Shown here: positions 32,500 to 41,717 of the stretch, in pieces | Position numbering within the stretch: the first letter of the stretch is position 1 | Layout: each line of letters starts with the position of its first letter | Assembly: GCA_039105265.1 (NCBI GenBank) | Contig: JAPFFF010000015.1 | Span: 2,480,001 to 2,544,000, forward strand | Length of the DNA stretch: 64,000 nt | Reading direction: 5' to 3' | Source: Tritrichomonas musculus | Lineage: Eukaryota; Parabasalia; Tritrichomonadida; Tritrichomonadidae | The notes under the pieces: generated by a model | Database searches by the model: none | What the model saw: only the letters and a program-made list of their open reading frames with translations | Told to the model about the DNA's origin: nothing | Program-made: the position numbers and the translations under genes

Positions 32500-33440
32500 T
32501 CGTTGTTGAGCTTCTATTTGAATGGACTTTTAAATAAAGCGTCATATAATTCATCTTCTGATTGAGGATTTAATTCATTAATTTTCATTTTGAGTATAAT
32601 CTACAAGTTTTCAATAGGGTTCATAACAGGTGAGTTGCCAATCATCTAAAACAATTGTTTTAGGTATTCAATTGTTGAAGCTGTAGTGTGTGGTGAAGCT
32701 CCGTCTTGCATTAGAACCTACCCAAAATGACCATATGCATCGTTCATTCCTGGAATGAGATCAGATTGGTCATCAACATATGCATCTACATTTATCGTTG
32801 CTTTAATTATAGCAATCATAGGGTTTGTATACTTTTTGGAAATTCCAGCAAAGACTATTACCTTTTTGTTGTATTTGTTAGTAGCATTATATATACTATC
32901 GGATTTTTCTCCTCTTCAGCGCCATATCCATCTGTTTTGAGAATTAAGTTCAAAGATGGATTCATCTGTGAATATCACATTCTCCAAATCTGTTTGTTTA
33001 TCTATGTGATGCTTACAAAAACCCACTCTATTTTCACGTTGTATTTGTGTGTTTATAAAGGTTGTATAGGAGGGAGATAATTGAATCCTACATCATGTCT
33101 AATCATATTAACTAATGATGGTGAAATTTTTTGGAAATTATCATTTTCAGATATTATTTCTGCTACATGCATGTCTGACATCCTCCGATTTGCACATGTT
33201 TGATTGAATACTTCAGTTTTTATTACATCAGTGGTTTTAACTTTTGCTACAAGTTTATGTTCAAAAGCAAAAATATTTTCATTATTAGATAATGAATCAC
33301 ATATCTTTTAAATAAAAGCTCTGGAATGACTATCATCTTGAAATGAGACTTACATTATCTGTTTTTTATAACGATGTTATGATTTCTGTCCTTGATTTTA
33401 TCTTTGAGAGAAGCATTTGTCCATTCATTTCATGATTTAC
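32500..33440 (-). pseudogene. Decayed Tc1/mariner transposase
   Basis: On the minus strand one reads, with shifts, VIFTDESIF (first catalytic D), KVIVFAGISKK, VLMQDGASPHTTASTIEYL (second D) and NSPVMNPIENL (third acid region), the classic order of Tc1/mariner transposases. Upstream, VAEIISENDNFQKISPSLV resembles the DNA-binding half. Several stops and frame changes kill it, and the conserved final Trp-containing tail is missing. Plus-strand frames at 32727-33080 are its shadows. I found no terminal repeats that clearly belong to it. Confidence 0.8.
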
Positions 33441-35098
33441 AATTTACCAAAACAGTTAAAATTGAATAAAAAACAATAAAAAAGCAATTCATTATCAAAA
33501 AAATAAACCTTAAAAAATTTCTAGGTCAAAAGATTTTAGGTGAAAAATTGACCATTACGATATGTATAAATACAATATTTTTTGACCTTTTATGCTGAAT
33601 TTTTGCTGTATTATTGTTTTTGGAACCATTTTTGTAGCATTTTCTTGAAAATTTCCTTTGAATAATTATTCTTTTAATGATAATAGAAAATATTTTCAAA
33701 ATAACTATTACATAAAAAACAAAATTACATCATTTTGTGGCACGAACTGTGAATATGCTGCATTCATACACTTGGTCATTAAGAGGTTGAATTAAATTCT
33801 TCATAAAAACTCACTAGCTTATATATACATATATAAGCTTTTTAACTAGATGAGATAACTAAATAACTTTTTGTGTTGAAGTAAACTGTTCTAAAAAGCT
33901 TAATAATTATTTATGCATAAATAATTATTTATTTAATAAAATCTGTGATCCTACTCACATGCCATTATATTTTTTTTAAAAATCGATTTTTAAAAATCAT
34001 GTTCGAACATGATTTTGAAGTTTGACTGTTTTCATCTCTTTGTTTTCCGTGCCAATTGAAGAATAGAAAACTTTTTTCTCAATCTCAAAGCCATTTTTTA
34101 AAAAGTTCAAAGATAAGAAAACATAAATTGACTCTGTAATCAAAATATTAATTTGGTTATCAAAATTGTTCGAATCATGATGATGAAAGTAAAATTTCTT
34201 TTTGTTATCATCATCATCAACAATGATAAAAAGAAAACTGTTTGGGATATATCTGTCGATTTCTTTTAAAAAATTTGCAAATATCAATAATTCCAAAAGC
34301 ACAGTCCTTGTTGTTTAAACTAATACATAAATGGTTCAACCTTTTTCATTTTTGGGAAAAATTACTTTTTTATGCTTTTTATATATATATATATATAACA
34401 ATTAAAGATATATATATAATATCTTATTATCACAAGAAACTGGCTTTGCTATTTATACAAATATCATAGTTGGTGATGACCCACCTCTACACAATTCCTA
34501 TTAGGGCAAACAATCTGCCAATCAACACCTTGAACTCTTGCTGTATTAATATAGCCATGAGCTGTCGCTGTATAATCGTTGCATAGAGCTCTTACTGTAT
34601 TCTATTTAAATAAAAGAATATACATAACAGTTAAAATTGTATTAAAATTTTTTTTATATAAATGGTTTTTTTGCGATAAAAAGATCTACCCAGCTGATGA
34701 GGAAGTCAATAAATTATTTCAACCTTTATATTCTTTGACGATATCAGTAACAATTATTTGGAAACTATTTAAGGCTCAAACTATTCTTATCATAGATTTC
34801 CCAAAAAAACTTGGTAGAGCTAGCAGATGATCTCAGTTTACTTATTTTAACTCAAAAAAAGTTAGATATTTTCAAAAAAAAGTTAATAAAACTGCCTTTC
34901 ATTTGTAGTGGCTGCAAAAAAGGGAGTTTTGATTGATTTTAATTCTTCACAAAAAGTTCTTGGAATTTTGAATTCCACTCTCAAAATAAATAATCCGTTA
35001 TATTCATTACTAATATAAAAAATAGTGAAATAAAACCTAATTAATAACTACGTGTTTACTAGAATTAAATTCATCTTGGCAATTACTTTTGAATAAAT
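33441..35098. other. AT-rich intergenic region with coding relics and a palindrome
   Basis: It contains a perfect 24-bp palindrome (33993-34016), a 101-codon minus-strand frame (33997-34302) with an Asp/His-rich centre that I cannot identify, and a minus-strand open stretch at about 34470-34606 whose composition (YTATAHGYINTARVQ) looks like a degraded exon. TA microsatellite runs lie at 34380-34420. No functional gene is claimed. Confidence 0.45.
33993..34016. repeat. Perfect 24-bp palindrome
   Basis: AAAATCATGTTC is followed directly by its exact reverse complement GAACATGATTTT. It could be a protein-binding site or chance; it overlaps the start of an unidentified 101-codon frame. Confidence 0.8.
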
Positions 35099-38000
35099 TT
35101 AGATTCTATGGCTATCTTTTGCCAATTCATAAAGATTACCATTAAACTCATCATCATCTTCAAGTTCTTCTAATGTGTAAGGGAATCGATACCTCCATTT
35201 GTGATGAGGATCGGCAGGAATGTTAATTCGTTCTTCTTCTGGTGTTTGTAACTTGGCCAAGTGAGGCACAATTCCTGTCAAATCTTGAAGCAAAAAGATC
35301 GCCCACATTGAGTTTGACCACAAGTGCTTCTTTAAGATCATCTCGCTGATTTCTGGTGTGAGATGTTCTGGACATTGATCGTGTCTCCAAAGAACGCTAC
35401 GCCAGTAATTTTCGGTCATTGGACGATTTTCTTCCCACCATCCACGAAGTGATGATGAATCGTGCGTTGATGGACAGCAAACGCTGAGGTATTGGAACGA
35501 ATCAATGTGATCAAAATCATCTTTTGGATCTTTTGACATTCTTTGAACTCTCAATGACAGGAATCCATGTTGTTTAAGGCAGTTCAAGATACCTTCTGTG
35601 AGTTGTCCCAAATCTTCTGCACAGATGAGCATATCAGTCAAATTCTTAAGCATATCTAATTTTGGTTTGGCCTTTTCAACCCAGTTGGCTGTTTGTCTAT
35701 AGTAAGCAAATTCGATGTAAAGTTTTTCAAATTGAGAGCGTTGATAATCGTTCAGTTCAAGCCATGATGTTGACTTGAATTCAATTGGACCATTCTTAGT
35801 TTCTTCAACATGATCAATTTTGACTTCTGTTCTAACCTGATAAAATCCTTTCTTTTCTGGATCTTCAACAAGAAGAACGTTTGCAAGAAGTTGGAAGAGA
35901 CATGCTCTATAATGATTACGTTTTTCTTCTGGTAATTCTTTCAAGGATGCTTCAACTTTAACTTCGTCATCATATTCTGGTTTGAAGTCATAAAAGTCAT
36001 CATTTGAGTCGACATTTCTCTTATTGAAGTATTTATCTGCAACTTGTTGAGCTTCACCACCGAATTTTTCTTGAAGAATGTGGAATCTGACATATGGTTT
36101 AACATAACGATCAATATCTGGAAGGCCCCAGCTTCGAAGTTCATCAACAGATAATGGATTTGCTGGGAAGTAATGACCAAGCATACCACGAACACATGTG
36201 TCACGTGGAATTTCCCAAATACGGAAGAATCCAAGAACATGATCAACACGTAAAACTTGATAAAGTTCTGCCATTCTATGTAATCTTAGTCTCCACCAGC
36301 TGAAATTATCTTGTTCCATATAATCCCAGTCGTATGTTGGGAATCCCCAGTTTTGACCATCTGATGAGAATGGATCTGGAGGAGCACCTGCGCAATATTC
36401 CATCCTGAAGTTCTTTGGAAATGCCCAGCATTCAACTGAATTGAGGAAAACACCAATTGGAAGATCTCCCTTGAGAACAACTCCATTGTTTAAGGCATAA
36501 TCACGTGAACTCTTGAATTGAACATCACAAATATATTGAAGCCAATAAGTGAACTTAATGTCTTCGTAATGTTTGATGCTAAGTTGTCCAACTTCTTCTT
36601 GTGTGATTGTTGAATGCTCTGGCCATGTGTGGAAGTCAGATGTATTGTAAAGGCTTCTGAAGTAGCAGTAAAGAGCATAAGGCTTGAGCCATTTGCCATT
36701 CCTCTCAACGAATTCATCGAATTTATCATCAAAAGTGGCATGTTTGAAGAGTCTGTTAAGAATGTCCATCTTGAATTTCCAAACTTCTGGATAATCAACG
36801 GTTGGAAGCTTCTCTAATTCTTCCCTCTTTTGTTTCACTTCGTTTTCAATATCTTCTGGCGTTTTTGGTAAGACTTGAAGAAGATCAATGTAAATTGGAT
36901 GAAGAGCGAAGCATGAAGTTTGACGATAAGGATACGAATCGGCCCATGATCCATCATCACTTGTATCATTGATTGGGAGAAGTTGAATCAGTGATGCTCC
37001 ACATTTATTGCAAACATCAACCATGTTCTTGATATCTGGATATTGACCAATTCCGCAGCTGTTCTTTGTTCGATAACTGAACAATGGTGTGTAAACACCA
37101 AGTCCTTTGAACAATTCTCTGTTTGGAAGGCAAAGCCAGTCATTGATTTGAAGAGAGGATGGGAAATCAACATCAGCTCCTTGATGGCTTATTCCTGATG
37201 TGTAGTGGTTTTCTGTTGACTCCCAATAAACATTCGTTCCATCAACAATTACATATTTATATGCAAATGGGAACGAGTTGTGATCAATTAATTTAACTGC
37301 ATTCCACATTGGAAAGTCGCCATCCGCCATAACAATTCCTTTTCGATGATCCCAGCCACCGAGTTCTGGACATGAGCCAACAACGCGAACTTTCTGTCCT
37401 GGTTTAACATTAGCACAGCTCATTTGGAATTTAACTAAAACCATTCCTGGTTCGTTTCGTGAAAGATCAAGTGTTGGCGCTCTAACATGGGATAAGCGAC
37501 GATTGAAAGCTTTAATGAATGGAGCACGTTTGAAGATATCTAATTGTGAGTCATACCATCTGAATGTGTCTGAAACTTCAACAATTCCTGGATTTTGGAT
37601 GTTGGTAATTTCAACATAATGGTTCTCTTCTGGCTCCCACTCTGCTCTGTTTTTATCATATGCACGAACATATTTGTATTCGATTTTTATTGCTTTGTTG
37701 GTTAATGGAAGTCTGATAACGCAATCCCAAAAATCGTAATGATTTTCGAAATACATTTGTTGAGCCTTTGGAAGTTCCCAATTTCCAAGTTCTGGGATGT
37801 TTCCGCAAATGTAAAGATGTTGCCCAAAATGAGTGAAACAACGAACACGAAAATGAACAACCAAATCACTGACTGAGTTATTGATATCAAATGTATCATA
37901 AAGATCAATATTTCCTTCAAATAATGGGATGAATCTGGCTTGAACTTGCTCTTTGATAATTGATCCCATCGATGGTTTTATGTAATATGAGTACCAGGAA

Positions 38001-38179
38001 AATTCGCCTTTTGACGGTGGTGCCATTTCAACATTTGCTGCATAAAAATAAGGTCCTGATGATGGACTTAATGGAATTGCTTTTGTTACATCTCCTCCTC
38101 CAAGTTCTGGTGCACTTCCATAAATATACACTTGAAAAGCTCCTAGCCTATCAATTTTCAAGTGGAAATTTACAGTCAT
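35099..38179 (-). CDS. DPE2-like 4-alpha-glucanotransferase (GH77), copy 2
   Basis: This 1,026-residue protein has the same length and layout as the copy at 8456-11536: three CBM20-like modules, GH77 domain, and all three catalytic acids (D646, E855, D907). About twenty residue differences fall in the first 190 residues, while residues 200-1000 differ at only about three positions (D489E, N928S, R950K), plus IT/GN near the C-terminus. Short stretches of the 3' flank and of the promoter are also shared, so the duplication included flanks. It is on the same strand, 26.6 kb from copy 1, separated by transposon-rich DNA. A TCACTT initiator-like site lies upstream. Both copies look intact and functional. 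Confidence 0.95.
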   Translation of the reverse strand: MTVNFHLKIDRLGAFQVYIYGSAPELGGGDVTKAIPLSPSSGPYFYAANVEMAPPSKGEFSWYSYYIKPSMGSIIKEQVQARFIPLFEGNIDLYDTFDINNSVSDLVVHFRVRCFTHFGQHLYICGNIPELGNWELPKAQQMYFENHYDFWDCVIRLPLTNKAIKIEYKYVRAYDKNRAEWEPEENHYVEITNIQNPGIVEVSDTFRWYDSQLDIFKRAPFIKAFNRRLSHVRAPTLDLSRNEPGMVLVKFQMSCANVKPGQKVRVVGSCPELGGWDHRKGIVMADGDFPMWNAVKLIDHNSFPFAYKYVIVDGTNVYWESTENHYTSGISHQGADVDFPSSLQINDWLCLPNRELFKGLGVYTPLFSYRTKNSCGIGQYPDIKNMVDVCNKCGASLIQLLPINDTSDDGSWADSYPYRQTSCFALHPIYIDLLQVLPKTPEDIENEVKQKREELEKLPTVDYPEVWKFKMDILNRLFKHATFDDKFDEFVERNGKWLKPYALYCYFRSLYNTSDFHTWPEHSTITQEEVGQLSIKHYEDIKFTYWLQYICDVQFKSSRDYALNNGVVLKGDLPIGVFLNSVECWAFPKNFRMEYCAGAPPDPFSSDGQNWGFPTYDWDYMEQDNFSWWRLRLHRMAELYQVLRVDHVLGFFRIWEIPRDTCVRGMLGHYFPANPLSVDELRSWGLPDIDRYVKPYVRFHILQEKFGGEAQQVADKYFNKRNVDSNDDFYDFKPEYDDEVKVEASLKELPEEKRNHYRACLFQLLANVLLVEDPEKKGFYQVRTEVKIDHVEETKNGPIEFKSTSWLELNDYQRSQFEKLYIEFAYYRQTANWVEKAKPKLDMLKNLTDMLICAEDLGQLTEGILNCLKQHGFLSLRVQRMSKDPKDDFDHIDSFQYLSVCCPSTHDSSSLRGWWEENRPMTENYWRSVLWRHDQCPEHLTPEISEMILKKHLWSNSMWAIFLLQDLTGIVPHLAKLQTPEEERINIPADPHHKWRYRFPYTLEELEDDDEFNGNLYELAKDSHRI

Positions 38180-38190
38180 ATGATAAATAT

Positions 38191-38196
38191 AAGTGA
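38191..38196 (-). promoter_or_regulatory. Initiator-like element TCACTT upstream of DPE2 copy 2
   Basis: TCACTT lies 11 bases before the ATG on the minus strand, the same spacing as in copy 1, with a shared TTTATC-like stretch between. Confidence 0.6.
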
Positions 38197-38440
38197 AATG
38201 AAATTTCTATGAAATGATACTACTTAATTGAAAATTTTCAATGATAATAAAAAAATTGAGTGAAATTGTAATGAATAGATCTTTTTCAGTTAAAAAAACA
38301 ACTATTCATTAATTTTTTGTAATAAAGAAAGAATTTACCTTTAGTATTTAATACTCGAAATTTAAATATAGATTATATATGTATAGAAAATAAACAACAA
38401 ATGTCAAATTAGTTAAATAAATACATAGAATAATTCTATA

Positions 38441-39178
38441 GTGGTCCTAAAAAATATTGATAAGAAATTTGAGAGAAATTTTCATTTTTCATTGAAAAAA
38501 TTGAGAAAATTTATTTAAAAATAATTTGAGAGAATTTTAAAATTTCTTTCAAATTCATTCAAATTTAATGACCTATTCATGAATTTATGAATCAATTGTT
38601 GGTCAATCTTTTGACCTTTTATTTATATGTTTTCTTTACCAAAAAATACAAACGAACGCTATAATTTAATCGCAAGTGGTTCTGCAATCGCACAATTTTA
38701 ATAAAAGCAAAACAGCTGATGCATTAAGTATTTCGTTAAATTGCGTCAAAGCAGTAGCTAAATAGATTGATGAAGGGAGACCAGAAAAAACACAACCCTG
38801 CCGACCACAAATATTAACAAATGAAATCAAGTATTTCATATGCGTTAAAGCAATAATGTTTCTTGAAATCCCTGGAGCTGAAATGGCAAATGTTTCCTGA
38901 ACACAATTTTTATTCTTTATATGGAATAATCTAATTTTAGCAACAAACAATTCTTTGATTGATTCTTTTCCAAAGAAATTGAAACAATGCCTCGAAGTGC
39001 AAGGCAATCAAGTAAGATTTTAATTTTAATTTTTAATAAAAAATCAACTTTTTCAATTGCCGAAAAAATATTGATAAGAAATTTAACTTTTTAAATTAAA
39101 AATTTTAAAAATAAAATAACTTTTGTTAACGACGATTAACTATTGAATTCATTTCTTATCAATATTTTTTAGGAACAC
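38441..39178 (+). mobile_element. 738-bp Tc1/mariner derivative, array copy 1
   Basis: Terminal inverted repeats begin GTGGTCCTAAAAAATATTGA and end TTTTTTAGGAACAC, with TATA at both sides. On the plus strand, SKTADALSISLNCVKAVAK followed by IDEGRPEKTQP (about 38690-38800) is a helix-turn-helix plus GRP linker of a Tc1/mariner transposase N-terminus. NNLILATNNSLIDSFPKKLK (about 38925-38990) is the usual C-terminal tail (W-xx-I…LI-x-S-M-P-x-R). The catalytic middle is missing, so it is an internal-deletion derivative. Two or more stops lie in the remnant. The 113-codon minus-strand frame (38666-39007) is antisense and not a gene. Confidence 0.9.
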
Positions 39179-39478
39179 TATAATAAAAAGTTGCAACGTA
39201 AATTTGTAATTAAGAATATTTACATTTATGGACTATATCCCAATATTAAATGATGTATTTTGAAATTAAATCATCTATTTAATAATTAAATATATTTAAT
39301 ATAAAGTAAATTTACATTAGTAAGCATTTATTAAAGACTAATTCACAATATATCGAAGATAATTTTTGAGAACCTTTTTCTTTTTCATAAAAATCCATTC
39401 ATTTGTAACTAGAGATTTTAAACGCTCAACTATTCATTCAATTTTTTTTCAATGGAGATAAAAAAAATTCAGATTATA

Positions 39479-40216
39479 GTGGTCCTAAAAAATATTGATA
39501 AGAAATTTGAGAGAAATTTTCATTTTTCATTGAAAAAATTGAGAAAATTTATTTAAAAATAATTTGAGAGAATTTTAAAATTTCTTTCAAATTCATTCAA
39601 ATTTAATGACCTATTCATGAATTTATGAATCAATTGTTGGTCAATCTTTTGACCTTTTATTTATATGTTTTCTTTACCAAAAAATACAAACGAACGCTAT
39701 AATTTAATCGCAAGTGGTTCTGCAATCGCACAATTTTAATAAAAGCAAAACAGCTGATGCATTAAGTATTTCGTTAAATTGCGTCAAAGCAGTAGCTAAA
39801 TAGATTGATGAAGGGAGACCAGAAAAAACACAACCCTGCCGACCACAAATATTAACAAATGAAATCAAGTATTTCATATGCGTTAAAGCAATAATGTTTC
39901 TTGAAATCCCTGGAGCTGAAATGGCAAATGTTTCCTGAACACAATTTTTATTCTTTATATGGAATAATCTAATTTTAGCAACAAACAATTCTTTGATTGA
40001 TTCTTTTCCAAAGAAATTGAAACAATGCCTCGAAGTGCAAGGCAATCAAGTAAGATTTTAATTTTAATTTTTAATAAAAAATCAACTTTTTCAATTGCCG
40101 AAAAAATATTGATAAGAAATTTAACTTTTTAAATTAAAAATTTTAAAAATAAAATAACTTTTGTTAACGACGATTAACTATTGAATTCATTTCTTATCAA
40201 TATTTTTTAGGAACAC
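39479..40216 (+). mobile_element. 738-bp Tc1/mariner derivative, array copy 2
   Basis: It is the same element as copy 1, shifted by 1,038 bp, with no difference noticed by eye. Confidence 0.9.
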
Positions 40217-40516
40217 TATAATAAAAAGTTGCAACGTAAATTTGTAATTAAGAATATTTACATTTATGGACTATATCCCAATATTAAATGATGTATTTTG
40301 AAATTAAATCATCTATTTAATAATTAAATATATTTAATATAAAGTAAATTTACATTAGTAAGCATTTATTAAAGACTAATTCACAATATATCGAAGATAA
40401 TTTTTGAGAACCTTTTTCTTTTTCATAAAAATCCATTCATTTGTAACTAGAGATTTTAAACGCTCAACTATTCATTCAATTTTTTTTCAATGGAGATAAA
40501 AAAAATTCAGATTATA

Positions 40517-41254
40517 GTGGTCCTAAAAAATATTGATAAGAAATTTGAGAGAAATTTTCATTTTTCATTGAAAAAATTGAGAAAATTTATTTAAAAATAA
40601 TTTGAGAGAATTTTAAAATTTCTTTCAAATTCATTCAAATTTAATGACCTATTCATGAATTTATGAATCAATTGTTGGTCAATCTTTTGACCTTTTATTT
40701 ATATGTTTTCTTTACCAAAAAATACAAACGAACGCTATAATTTAATCGCAAGTGGTTCTGCAATCGCACAATTTTAATAAAAGCAAAACAGCTGATGCAT
40801 TAAGTATTTCGTTAAATTGCGTCAAAGCAGTAGCTAAATAGATTGATGAAGGGAGACCAGAAAAAACACAACCCTGCCGACCACAAATATTAACAAATGA
40901 AATCAAGTATTTCATATGCGTTAAAGCAATAATGTTTCTTGAAATCCCTGGAGCTGAAATGGCAAATGTTTCCTGAACACAATTTTTATTCTTTATATGG
41001 AATAATCTAATTTTAGCAACAAACAATTCTTTGATTGATTCTTTTCCAAAGAAATTGAAACAATGCCTCGAAGTGCAAGGCAATCAAGTAAGATTTTAAT
41101 TTTAATTTTTAATAAAAAATCAACTTTTTCAATTGCCGAAAAAATATTGATAAGAAATTTAACTTTTTAAATTAAAAATTTTAAAAATAAAATAACTTTT
41201 GTTAACGACGATTAACTATTGAATTCATTTCTTATCAATATTTTTTAGGAACAC
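40517..41254 (+). mobile_element. 738-bp Tc1/mariner derivative, array copy 3
   Basis: It is the same element as copy 1, shifted by 2,076 bp. The array ends here: after the closing TATA the sequence (TTTTTTTAG…) no longer matches the spacer. Confidence 0.9.
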
Positions 41255-41474
41255 TATATTTTTTTTAGAAATAATTATGTTCAATCTTCATTTCAATATT
41301 ATTCCAATTAAATATATATATATATGTTTGTATATATTTATTTATATATTTAATATTTTATTTATACAATAAAACATCCTTTATAATTCTATTATGTAAA
41401 ATATTTTAAAAGATATTAATATAATAATATTAAAATCTTTAAAGCATTGAATTTTTAAGATAATTTTTATTAAA

Positions 41475-41717
41475 ATGCTTCAGCTAGGTTCTCATCTTAT
41501 AATCGATATTTTAAAAAAAAAAATAGATTCAAAAAACGATTATACGGAATATAACAAAAATGTTCGACGATTCGCGAGATACGGTATAAAGTATTTTCCA
41601 CATGAGAATTTTGAAAGTTATTGTCCTTTTTGTTCGTATAAGAAAAAGTCATGCCATTTACGAAAAAGAAGTTATTATAAACATTCAAAAAATTGTCAAG
41701 ACTGTCAGCTTTTATAA
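41475..41717 (+). CDS. Small hypothetical protein with a possible zinc-binding C-terminus
   Basis: An 80-codon frame from ATG at 41475. The last 35 residues contain CPFC, then a basic stretch, H and CQDC (YCPFCSYKKKSCHLRKR), a Cys/His arrangement that could bind zinc as in C2HC fingers. Such motifs occur in trichomonad repeat families and transposon N-termini. It stands alone in AT-rich DNA with no second conserved feature, so it may be a relic. Confidence 0.4.
   Translation: MLQLGSHLIIDILKKKIDSKNDYTEYNKNVRRFARYGIKYFPHENFESYCPFCSYKKKSCHLRKRSYYKHSKNCQDCQLL

Larger units (their letters stand above)
38441..41254 (+). repeat. Tandem array: three 738-bp mariner derivatives and two 300-bp spacers, period 1,038 bp
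   Basis: Units start at 38441, 39479 and 40517, exactly 1,038 bp apart. The two spacers (39179-39478 and 40217-40516) look identical to each other, and the three elements look identical too. This is not three insertions but repeated duplication of one element plus its flank, probably by unequal exchange or slippage, or an assembly artefact. Confidence 0.92.

Noticed and set aside
32727-33080. 117-codon plus-strand frame with hydrophobic stretches
   Set aside because: It is the complement of the decayed Tc1/mariner transposase, whose catalytic motifs read on the minus strand.
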